DNA of 64,000 nt. It comes from Ancistrus triradiatus. Lineage: Eukaryota > Chordata > Actinopteri > Siluriformes > Loricariidae. Positions 23,042 to 33,545 of the stretch are shown here, one piece after another. Numbering within the stretch: position 1 is the first letter of the stretch; every line of letters begins with the position of its first letter. The notes below the pieces were generated by a model, which saw only the letters and a list, made by a program, of their open reading frames with translations, was not told where the DNA came from and made no database searches. The stretch is from assembly GCA_025084515.1 (NCBI GenBank), contig JAJAGP010003266.1, forward strand, positions 1 through 64,000. The letters are read 5' to 3'. The position numbers and the translations under genes are program-made.

Positions 23042-24499
23042 TTATGGGCATATTTTCATGACTTGTATTTAATGAACTTAGCAATGTCTGATTCGTTTAT
23101 TTCAAGTTTACTTACATGTTTCAAACGGCAAACCTAATAATAGTAAAATACACCATTATGCCTGATATTATTTGGTCTCTCGTCGGTGAGGGTCTGTTTC
23201 AGGCTGGGTTTTGGACCGAATTTTGAAACCTCAATTAAAATCACAAGTCGAGAGAAGAAGAATGTACTCTTTGAAAATAAGTTTGTCCCTTTTTGAGAAC
23301 ACTCAACATGTCTTTGCAGAACTTGAAACAGAACAGTAAGACTAAAGAGGAACCCCATCAGAAAATCACCTGCCAGACAGCAAAGGGTCTTTCAAAAAGA
23401 AACAGAACACCCTAGAACAGTTAGAGTCCCCCAAAAATAATTTAAGAAAAGTGCTTTAAAAAGCTCAAAGCTTCCACTCTTAAAAAAAACATTAAGATTG
23501 GTTGATGTTGGGTGCTGCATCAGGGAATCCCAATCTCGTGCTACATGCTGATGTAGGGCACCCCAATTCTGATGACTTGAAGATACCTGTTGTTAGGGCC
23601 TGGCCTGGTATAGAGGGTCAGAGGCTATGGGGTGAGAGGTGAAGGTATTAAAGGGTAAGATTTATGAGGTGGTTCTGCTTACTAGCGCAGAAATCCACAA
23701 TGGAATTAAAGCAGGCCAGAGAAAGAAAGTGCTGATCTTTTTTAGGTTGGGAGACAGACTTTTGAAAAAACTAAGGATGAGGGGGGAAAAAAAAGGACTG
23801 TGACATTGATAAATGCCACGGAGTCTAGCTTTTGATTTGCAGTGATCTATGACCTTTCAACGCTTTGAACGTTAAATCCTGCTAGCTCCAACAAGTCGTT
23901 CGTGACTAAGGCTGTCTACCACCAACATCCAATAAACGCGACTCAAACGACTGCCTCGTCTCGGCCAGCAGCGCACACGTACTCGCATCTCTGGAAACAT
24001 TTTGTTTTGGTACGCAAGCACAAAAACATGACTAGATTATGGGTGTGCGCCGTGCCTTTTCGTACGCACCCAACAACACCTGTACCGGTGAGCTGTCCTT
24101 ATCCTGCTGTATTAGACATAGATAAGGCACCTTGCTTACCGGACTTACTTAGCCAGTGAGTCACTCTTCATTAAAATGGTTCAGCTTTGAGGAATTAAGA
24201 TCCGAGTTTAAAATGCACTGCCATCAATGACACCATTTTGGACGCATTTTCTCCCCATGCATGAGCTTCTTACACTCAGTATCAAATGGTGTAGGTACGA
24301 TTAAAAACACTGTATATTAAGCAAATGTAGTAGAAATGTAACAATCAATCTTTTTAATTTGCCAGCATTACAACTGCATTGAACCTAATTAAAAACATAC
24401 TGGTCAACAATGTTACTGAAACAAAACACTCAAATGTGCTGGAGGTCAGGGCAGTTACACCACCACTAACACACCACCAGCGCCGAGAACGATCCACCG

Positions 24500-24759
24500 C
24501 AGGAAAAAATGTACTATAAAATTTGACAGTAGAACCATGAAGTGGCCAAATTACCACCAAAATTCATAGTACACCTGTGAAATAATTCATGGTCAGTCCA
24601 TAGTCAACCACGTTTACAGCTGTACTATGATATTTCACAGCAGAACCATGAAGTGGTCAAATTACCATCAAACATTCATAGTAGAACTGTGAACTTCATG
24701 GTCAAACTGTGAAAGTTCACATTAAATCTCTCAAACAATTCACAGTATATTTTTTCCTG
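24500..24759. mobile_element. Candidate MITE with internal direct repeat
   Basis: Starts CAGGAAAAAATGTACTATAA and ends, reversed, CAGGAAAAAATATACTGTG. Inside, a 75-bp segment (GTACTAT...ACAGTAGAACCATGAAGTGG...AATTCATAGTA...CTGTGAA) occurs twice with a 111-bp period (24511 and 24622). No coding capacity. Confidence 0.65.
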
Positions 24760-25459
24760 GGACTACCCAAATAGTACCCAATCTGTGCTGGCCCTAATCA
24801 TTAAAAAGAAAAAGAGGCAAAGTTTATTTAGAAACGGATGGACTACAGTTTGTAAAAAGTGCTTCTGTATGATAAGCAGAACTGATCAAATGGACAAAAA
24901 GTGTAGAAACAAGGAAGACCTAACAAAGTGAGCATGTATTCACACCTGCTTTTGAAACATTTTGAAACCACATTTTATTGTTGCCAATTCAAGAAGTCAC
25001 ACTTCTAGCTTTGGAAACTAAAATTTTTGACAGTACAAGAGAATGAATGAATGTACTCAATATATCTTTGACTATTACATTCACACCTAACTTCTGAATC
25101 AAACTAAAAACCAATGGATCATGAAGCATAGCCAATTTTAAAGGGGTAAAGTCTTTTGTCTTTTTTTAATACGAAGTTTGTCCCTGATAAGCTAAAAAAT
25201 GTTAAAACCATGGCTTAAATAAAGTATTCTAACATCGAAAAATAGCAGTCCCTTGTAAATGGTATGATCCAAGTGACGGCTTGGTGGCTCACAAGCTCAG
25301 CATTAATGGAAATGGAAGTGTGGGAATGATAGTTCAAAATTACATTCAAATGTGCAGTTTTATGTGGTTTTTAAAAGTGGGGGAGCTGGTCTCATTGGGT
25401 TTTAATATAATTATTATTATTTTTATCCAGAAAAAACATCACTTTGTGAAAGGGGCGAG

Positions 25460-25462
<3 letters not shown>

Positions 25463-25500
<38 letters not shown>

Positions 25501-25519
25501 CATATATACATATATATAT

Positions 25520-25571
<52 letters not shown>
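25463..25571. repeat. Compound (AT)n-(AC)n microsatellite
   Basis: Roughly 20 TA units, a mixed TATACA section, then more than 20 AC units. Confidence 0.97.
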
Positions 25572-25574
<3 letters not shown>

Positions 25575-25744
25575 TATATAAAGTAAGTGTCAGCCAAAGG
25601 ATTTACACCAACAGCTTTAAATCAAATTGAAATCCAGTAAATTAGGAAGCGAGCCGATTCTTTGACAGCACCGATGAATGAATGAATCGACTCAGTTCCG
25701 GCCCTACACATATGTTTCATCTGATGGAGCTCCACTGTGCATAA

Positions 25745-26102
25745 TTCACATTTTATTCGACCATGACTCCATGACTGTAGTTTCGCTCTTAGATTTATCA
25801 TCATACCCGGGCCACTTAATGCCGATGTGCATACTTCACATTCTATTCAAACTTTGACTCCATGACTTTAGTTCGCCCTTAGATTTATCATCTACGCCGC
25901 CCAAGGAGGTTGGGTCCCTTTTTGAGTCTTGGTCCTCCCAAGGTTTCTTCCTAGAACTAGGGAGTTTTTCCTTGCCACTGTCGCCCTAGGCTTGCTCAAT
26001 TTGGGATTGGACGTAGTTATTAGGAGATAATCTAAACTTGTAAAGTTGCTTTGAGACAATGCTCCATTGTAAAAAGCGCTATATAAATAAATCTGACTTG
26101 AC
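25745..26102 (+). mobile_element. LINE 3' UTR and tail fragment with an internal tandem duplication
   Basis: Closely matches 41040-41345 (ATCATACCCGGGCCACTTAA, CATCTACGCCGCCCAAGGAG, GGAGTTTTTCCTTGCCACTG). The segment around ATGACTCCATGACT...CTCTTAGATTTATCAT occurs twice with an 88-90 bp period (about 25748 and 25837). Confidence 0.85.
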
Positions 26103-26849
26103 TCATTACATTGTTGAATAATACATTCATACTCATTCAAACTCCTTAATCAAACTAAAAACCAATGAATCGTGAAGCATAGGCATGTCTTGCCCCTCTT
26201 TAGTAAAAAAAGCAAAGAGTCTTTTGTCTGACAAGCTAAAACGTGTTAAAACCATACACAGTATCTGTTTTAAACATCAATGTTTTAACATAAAAAAAGC
26301 AGCTCCCCTTGCCTCGTAAATAGAATGATCCAAGTGATGGCTCTGTGGCTCACAGGCCTTAATGGAACTTACTTCAATTCGAGGATGGTAGTTATCTACT
26401 TTCAGGATGATAGTTATTCTCTTATCCTAGAATCGCCCGTCATGGAGCGAGGTTTCTTTAAAAAAGTAAAAGAACATCTAACAAGAATATAGAAATGTAA
26501 CTAAAGGCTCAGGTTGTTAAATGCTGGTCGGTTTTCTTGTCGCCAATTCAAGTATTCACACCTCTAGCTTTCCATCGGTCAAGTAACCGCCAGGCAAGAG
26601 ATTTGCACCAATAGCTTATAAATCAAACTGAAATCCAATAAATTATGAAGCGAGCTGATTCTTTGACAGCACCGATGAATGAATGGACACAATATTGTCG
26701 ACTAATACATTCACAACTAACTTCTGAATCAAACTAAAAACCAATGTTTCTACCCAGTTAAAACATCCCACCCAAAAAATATCTAGAATTTTATTAAAAG
26801 GCTCATAAAATGCTGTTAAATGTTGTTTACTACAAAGCGTTCATTTACT

Positions 26850-26978
26850 GCTAATTGCCACGGGTGAGGTGCAAGTATTTTTTTCTGGCTGTGTGTGACT
26901 GAAAGAAAGAGACCCCTGCTGGTCATTGTTTGTCTGGATGATTGACAGGTGTGTATTACAGTGTGTTAAGAGAAGCAG

Positions 26979-27023
<45 letters not shown>

Positions 27024-27760
27024 GTAAATTAATGGGGACTTTCCATTGCCGTTAACAGCTTATTCAGGGGATTATATGGTCCTCGCAAGTATAACAAATA
27101 CCTGGAGAGAGAGAGACACACTGCACTTGAACCAAATGCACCCTGCCCTGGTCCCCCTGGTGAAGCTGTCAATCATTTTGAATTGTACCACTCAGGGACT
27201 GCACTCCCTCATTGCTTCCCTTACCCCACCCACAATTTATAAAACCCCACCTCCCTGGGGCCCCCTGCTGAGTCGGATTGACAGCTTGACTGTGAGAATG
27301 GATGGCGTTCTGGAAAACCTCCCTCCTCCCTCGGACCAGTCACGGCCCAGTCTTGCCCTGGTGCTTCACTGGGCTCCCAGCGGATAAGGCTAAGCTAATT
27401 AGCCACCGGCGGTCATGTTTTGCCATAAATCATGCAGACCGAGGCTGACACCGAGGATGAAACCCAAACCTGCCGCACGCCGGCAGTTCAGCTTCTGTCC
27501 AGATTCTCTTCTGAGAGCAGGACGCAAGACGGACAGATGGATGGATGGATGGAGAGAGCGCGAGAGACGTTGAGTGAGTCCGTGTACAGCAGGACTCTTT
27601 CAGCCCCTTGGGTGCCTCCTCTTTGAAAGAGGAACGTCTCAGCTTTCTGATTGTTCTGCAGTTCTTTGAGCGGGTCCCTGAAAGGACTGACGGAGTCAGC
27701 AGAGCTTTTTGAAGGCCACCGCTCTCCGAGGTCGGAAGAGAACCTTTTCACAGCGGTTTT
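26850..27760. other. Unrepeated GC-richer stretch; candidate conserved non-coding DNA
   Basis: Apart from the CA repeat at 26980 it lacks repeat signatures. Open frames of 60-113 codons cross it on both strands but show no family motif, splice-bounded exon or codon consistency, so no gene is called. Confidence 0.3.
26980..27021. repeat. (AC)n microsatellite
   Basis: About 21 uninterrupted CA dinucleotides. Confidence 0.97.
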
Positions 27761-29594
27761 TAATTATTGACACGCCAACATCTGACACATGGCAATCTAG
27801 ACTGGTCTGAATGGTTAGCCTAATCTCATTTAGGGCCAACTCTCCATCTGTCTTTAGCCACTTTAACCCATTAGCCTGGCAAACTTCTATAGGTCCAATT
27901 TCAAGAAAAAGTGTCCCACGTTACTTATTCATAACTACTACCATTTAGCTGACTGGGCTCAAAGCGATTATGCACTTAAATTGAGGACATATTTAGATCA
28001 GATTTGTATTGTCCTCAAATTCTTACAACCCTTTGGTCTTTATGCCCTTATATGGATTGTACTCAACATTCACAAAAAATGTGCTTGCAGAAATCAGAAT
28101 ACTTAAAGTATGTAAAGCTTACTAATAATATTAGTCCCTCAAAGTCACCAGACCTTCTGCTGAGTGCAAAATCAATATTTTAGGGATGCACACATACCTT
28201 TTTTTTACTATTAAAGGAAATAAGTAAGCTATTTAAGTGTTAAGAAAGCAGGGTAGCAAATGGTTAGCTGAAATATACCAGAATATTCCAAAGCGCAATG
28301 TATACCACTGAAAGAACATGAATAGTTTTGATTTCTGTCTGGAGAGTTTTACAGCTGTAACCAATGTACATGTTCGTGTTTTTATTTCTTTCACAGCCTC
28401 TGTAGCTTTAGATAACGCAATGAAATTCACATCAGTTATACCCAAACAGATTGAAGATGCAACTATAAAGGACTTTTTAAACTGATTTTCTATTGATGTA
28501 ATATGCTGACTTTGCTTAGGCACGCAAAGGAACGTCCATACCCATTAAACTTGAACAATGTTGCTCAGCCAAGCATTGCAGAATACCAGTAAGAAACGAA
28601 CAGCAACTCACTTTAATCACAAAGCAGAAAGCAGAGTCATTTATCAGAGCATGTTCCCTTGTCCAATTATCTGTTTTTAATAAATATTGCCACATGTCAA
28701 AACTGCTTCAGTGAACATGATTAATGATTAAACCATACAGCCGATTGTTTATGGATGCATTTGTTGATTCGTGCAGATCTTAGTGGAGTCAAGACTGCCT
28801 TTCATGTTTCAACAAGAAAGATAACAAGAGATAGTTACTGAAGAGATGGAGGCTACACTACCAATAACCTTTCACTTTGAGTCGCGAAAAACGCACGCAA
28901 ACTTTGTCCAAAGTGAAAAGGTTCACCACATCAAGGAAATAGAAATCAGTGCAAATGTTCCTACTTTTAAATTGTGAAGAACCACGAAAATGTTCTCGTC
29001 AACAAAGAACAGAAGTGATCATATTTAACTGAGTCAATGCCTGGCCTCCATCATGAAGGCAGGACAAGTAATAGTGCATTTGGCAAGTGAAAGTTTATCC
29101 ATACTTTACAAACCAAATAGTATATCAACGTAAAGCCAAAAAATATATAGAGCTAATCAAATGGCAGCAACTCAGCACGATTAGGCATGTAGACATGGTC
29201 AAGATGACCTGCCGAGCAGTGACTTTGACTTTTACGTGGCATGATTGCTGGTACTAGTGTTTCAGAAGCTGACGATCTAGTGGGATTTTCATGCACAGCC
29301 ATCTCGGGGGTTTAAATAAAAAAAGAAAACCTCCAGTGAGGGTATTTCTCTGGGCGAAAACGCCTTGTTGATGCCAGAGGTCAGAGCAGGCTGGTTTGAG
29401 CTTCAAGAAAGGCAACAAAAACTCAAATAACCACTCATTACAACCGAGGTGTGCAGAAGAGCTTCCCTGAATGCACAACAGGTCGATACCATGAAGTAGG
29501 TGGGCTACAGCAGCAGAAGACCACACCAGGTATCACTCCTGTCAGCCAAAAACAGGCAACTAAAGCAAATGGGCCCAACAAAACTGGACAACAG

Positions 29595-29795
29595 AAGATT
29601 GGGAAAAACATTGCCTTGTCTCGGTCCTCCCAAAGGTTCTTCCTTATAATGTTGAGGACGTTTTTCCTTTCCACTGTCGCCCTAGGCTTGGTCATTTTGG
29701 GACTGGCTTTAGATAATAGAAGATCTAAAATTGGAAAGCTGCTTTGAGACAATTTTGTGTAAAAAGCACTATAGAAATAAATCTGGCTTGACTTG
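29595..29795 (+). mobile_element. LINE 3'-tail fragment
   Basis: CTCGGTCCTCCCAAAGGTTC, TTTCCACTGTCGCCCTAGGC and GCTTTGAGACAATTTTGTGT then AAAAAGCACTATAGAAATAA; same tail family, more diverged. Confidence 0.8.
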
Positions 29796-30299
29796 TCTAA
29801 TGAGTCTTGATTTCTGATGTGCCATTCGGGTGATAGGGTCAGAATTTGGCGTAAATATGGCTAGGAGTTAAGAGGCAGCTGATAGAAACAGCAGTTTCTC
29901 AGGACCCCAGGTTGGGTTTGCAAGGGCTTGTAAGGGCCATGTTTTCAACTGGTGTCCCATCAAGGGAAAACTAGAGGGAAAACCCTTGCAAAAAAAACGA
30001 CCCTGACCATTTTCTTTTCTTCTGTATTTCAGTTGTTTTTGTGTTGTTGTAGTTTTCAACCTAATTTTAATATGTAATTTAGTAGTATGTCACTGAGTTT
30101 AGGAATGTATTTATTCAAAATGTACTCTGTACATTTTTACGTTTAACTATAATAACCCAGTAGAGGGTTGAGTGAGGATCATACCGCCTGGTGGGCTTTA
30201 ATAGCTGTTTCAATCCATGACACGATTCATTTACTATATTAAAAAAAAATAAAGCGTTTTTAATGAACATCCACTAGTACAGACCATGGGTTAAGACGA

Positions 30300-30720
30300 C
30301 CATCCATCTCGTTGGCAGGGGGCAGGTGTGTGTGTAATGTGTGTTTGAATGTGAAACGACAGCAGATAAATCCAGTTAGGCCGGGATTAGATTACAGTGG
30401 GGTAGGATGAATGGGATCAGCTAGAGGGATGACAAAGAAAAGAGAGTGGGAGAGAAATCCTCAGCATTGGGGTTCAAATTAAATAGCCTCGGTCCATTGA
30501 CCGCCAGAAAAACTCGCTTCCTCTTCTCTTTCATATTGATAGTGCTCCCAAAGGGGGGGCTGGAGTAGGCAGGGCGAATCGGTGTCAGTTAGGACGTTAC
30601 TCTCAGAGGCTGCTCAATTTTATTGACAGTTCTTGTTGGTTCTTTGCATCTGTATCATTTACCCTCTATGTCTACAGACACATATCCTCAGCATCCAACG
30701 CTAATTACTCTATTGGTTTG
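30300..30720. other. Unrepeated stretch; candidate conserved non-coding DNA
   Basis: Contains GGGATTAGATTA (OTX/bicoid-type core), AATTAAATAG and CTAATTACTC. No repeat or coding signal. Confidence 0.28.
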
Positions 30721-31050
30721 GTGGTTCGTTAAAAATGATATGCTCTATTAAATTGTCAAAGTCTTCTTTTTAGAGACAGCGACGGATTTGGACCCTTTCC
30801 AGCACGTTTTATGGTACGTTTCTGGAATAGGCTCTGGAATCACTGCAATGAATTAACAAATTAATTAAGATTTTATCCATTTCCCATAACCTGCTGCCAA
30901 TTTCTATACTGTAAAATTACATAAAATACATTTGTAATAACATTGCATGGTGTTGACTAAATAACAAAATTGATTCCAATAATCTATGTGTCTGAACATC
31001 TTCAGTAATACAAATACAGTTTTAATGCAAACCAAGTGCTGTGTCAAGTA

Positions 31051-31240
31051 GATTTACATTATTTAGCAGACGCCCTTATCCAGAGCAACTTACAATTGAT
31101 ACAGTCTTACAATCCAAGCAATTGTGGGTTAAGGGTCTTGCTCCAGGACCCAACAGTGGCAGCTTGGCAGAGGTGGGATTTGATCCCTGGACCTTCTGGT
31201 CCAGAGACTAGTACCTTAACCGCTAGGTTACCACAGCCCC
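31051..31240 (-). mobile_element. tRNA-derived SINE with L2-type tail, minus strand
   Basis: Tail GCAGACGCCCTTATCCAGAG, body with CAATTGTGGGTTAAGGGTC and CCAACAGTGGCAGCTTGG, and an A-box end GCTAGGTTACCACAGCCCC. Full length. Confidence 0.88.
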
Positions 31241-32426
31241 ATGTAGTACTGCGGCCTTGCAGCTCCAGGTCCAAATCTTGCCCTCAATTACCTCAGTCCG
31301 TCATGCCAGCTGAATTTGTGACCCAGATCTCAATCATACTGCATACTTTATCTTAATCAATCTCTCAGTTTGAGCTTGGAGTTAGTAAACCCCAGACTGG
31401 AGTTCAAACCACAGGTTTGACTTTCACCTGTGTCCATTGAATTCCGATACATGTTCTAGATCCTGGATGACCCTGACCTGGATACACAAATCAGAAAATT
31501 AAAAATAGAACGGTGGCTGTTTGAGGTAAAAGATATTAAATAATCACAGCTGTCTATGTTAATGCAGATGTGTTCTCTAAATATTTAATTTACAACTTTA
31601 ACTATGCATCTCCATGCAGGGATATTGGATAACAACAGTAGGCCTAGATATATTAGATAGGCAATAGTGTCTCAATATAGTTTGATCCAAGTACTTTATA
31701 ACTCCAGGTTTTGTTATGGTACATGTCTACTGAGGTGCAAACTAAAATAAATTGATTCAGTCTTTAAGCGATTTACTTTTTTGTGTGTGTGTGTGTAATT
31801 ACACACACCTCATTTAGGCTGATGTGAGCTACTGCACAATGACATAAAAACATGCCAACAAGCCGGCTAAACAATCTTAACGCCCTGATTGTTCATCAAC
31901 CCTGCCAATAAGATCAACAAGAATAACGAACTACCGAAGATTATAGTGTTCACAGGGTGCTTTTGGGCACTTGTGGCAGCTAAGCTTCGTCATCCGTACC
32001 AGGAAATGGCTTTTAAAGACGCTGAGTGATTGACAATCTGGGTGTTTTCTGAAGGCTTCCTCTGCTGAAGAATTTACTTCCTAGTCGTGATGTTTTTATT
32101 CAGTCAGCTACACATACACACACAGTACATACATGTCAAGACTTGCTGGCTGTCAATATCCAATAATATTTCATAGGGGTTGAAATTGCAGAAAGATATA
32201 AAATCATACAAAGTGTACTATATATTGAGAATCTAGATTAGCTTTTAAGAACTGTAGAAAATTTTGATTAAAAATTATTTACAACCATCAAACACATTCC
32301 AGACAGATGAAAAGAACAGACTGAGGTTTACGTTTACTCATTTATTTAACGTTGCCATCAGCATCAGTGGCCATGTTCAGCAACATACACATATCTCAAG
32401 ACAAGTCACTCACCAATTTAGTGTAG

Positions 32427-32617
32427 TGAATTAACCTAACGTGCATGTCTTTGGACTGTGGGAGGAAACCGGAGTACACCGAGTAAACCCACGCAGACAC
32501 GGGGAGGACATGCAGACTCCACATAGAAAGGACCCAGGCCGCTCCACCCTGGGATTGAACCCAGGACCTTCTTGCTGTGAGCCGGCGATGTTACCCACTG
32601 AGCCACCGTACCACCCA
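32427..32617 (-). mobile_element. Second tRNA-like SINE type, minus strand
   Basis: Same family as 22869-23041: GTGGTACGGTGGCTCAGTGG head, GGGTTCAATCCC box, GGAGTCTGCATGTCCTCCCC and TCCTCCCACAGTCCAAAGAC. It abuts the left end of a three-unit tandem repeat. Confidence 0.82.
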
Positions 32618-32621
32618 CACC

Positions 32622-33545
32622 AATCTGATAGTAAGAAAAACTGTGTTTATATTACATTATGGGGAACTAATGCCCCAACAATGATAGAAAGATTTGATAT
32701 TTTTACCTTGTGGAGGCATCTTGCAGGTCCTCATGAGGGAAACTGCTTTTGTTTTTTAATAAATACTGCAACGTTCTTAAGAAAACCAAAAGAGTCAAAA
32801 CATTTGCTTTAGGTTATGGAGGTTATGGTTAGGTGTAGCATTAATTAGCTACAGTAATCATTATGTCAATGTAATGTCAGCAGTTTGATAGTAAGAAAGA
32901 CTGTGTGCCAGGTTTATATTACATTGTGGGGACCTAATGTCCCCACAAGGATAGAAAGATTTGATTTTTAACATCTTGCAGGTCCTCAGGAGGGAAACTG
33001 CTTTTTTCTTGCTTTGTTTTTTTTTTTTAACAGAAACTGCAACTTTCTTTTGAAAAACAAAGGAGCGATGGCTCAGTGGGTAGCACTGTAGCCTCACAGC
33101 AAGAAGGTCCTGGGTTCGATCTGTGTGGAGTCTGCATGTCCTCCCCGTGTCCAAATGGGTTTACTCCACGTACTCTGGTTTCGATGTAACCTTGTGTCTG
33201 TCGCAAAAAGCCATTGATGCTGAAAGCTACATTAAATAAAACAAATAAACAAACAAAAAATAATCCAAACACCTGCATTAGGTTACTATGGTTAAGGTTA
33301 GATGTAGGATTAATTAGCTACAGTAACCATTATGTCAGTGTAATATACCCAGTTTGATAGTAAGACAGATGTGTGTGTCAAGTTTATGTAACATTGTGGT
33401 TTTTTTTTTTTTTTTACAAAAGCTGCAACATTTTTTGAAAAACCAAAAGAGCCAAAAGACTTTCTTTAGGTTACTGTGGTTCCAGTTGCATTAATAAGCC
33501 ACAGTAATCATTACACCAATGGAATGTCCCCACAATGATAAATAA
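32622..33545. repeat. Three-unit tandem repeat (about 260 bp unit) split by a SINE
   Basis: Units start at 32622, 32880 and 33351 with (T/G)ATAGTAAGA. Shared words include TATTACATTGTGGGGACCTA, AGGTCCTCAGGAGGGAAACT, AACCAAAAGAGCCAAAA and AGCTACAGTAATCATTATGT. The second unit is interrupted by the SINE at 33062-33262; the third has lost its centre. Confidence 0.85.
33062..33262 (+). mobile_element. Second tRNA-like SINE type inserted in a tandem repeat
   Basis: GCGATGGCTCAGTGGGTAGC head, GGGTTCGATC box, GGAGTCTGCATGTCCTCCCC, and an A-rich tail AATAAAACAAATAAACAAAC. The segment between the B box and GTGTGGAG is shorter than in its sisters. It sits inside the middle unit of the repeat at 32622-33545. 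Confidence 0.8.

Larger units (their letters stand above)
24960..26760. repeat. Duplicated block of an unnamed dispersed repeat
   Basis: Words shared between the copies: AATCAAACTAAAAACCAATG (25098, 26150, 26727), GATAAGCTAAAA...GTTAAAACCATG, ATGATCCAAGTGACGGCT...TGGTGGCTCACA (25264, 26325), and GATTCTTTGACAGCACCGAT then GAATGAATG (25658, 26660). Copies are in the same orientation about 1.05 kb apart, with LINE tail and microsatellite material between. Confidence 0.78.
27761..31050. other. Mostly unassigned intergenic sequence
   Basis: Apart from the LINE tail at 29595 and the stretch at 30300 nothing is recognised. 31241-32426 is similar. Confidence 0.5.

Noticed and set aside
25463..25571. 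Ile/Tyr/Thr/His-repeat protein in the plus frame
   Set aside because: Translation of the AT/AC microsatellite.
27046..27387. 113-codon plus-strand frame in a GC-richer stretch
   Set aside because: No recognisable motif or family, non-ATG-dependent neighbours, no exon-like boundaries; more likely non-coding.
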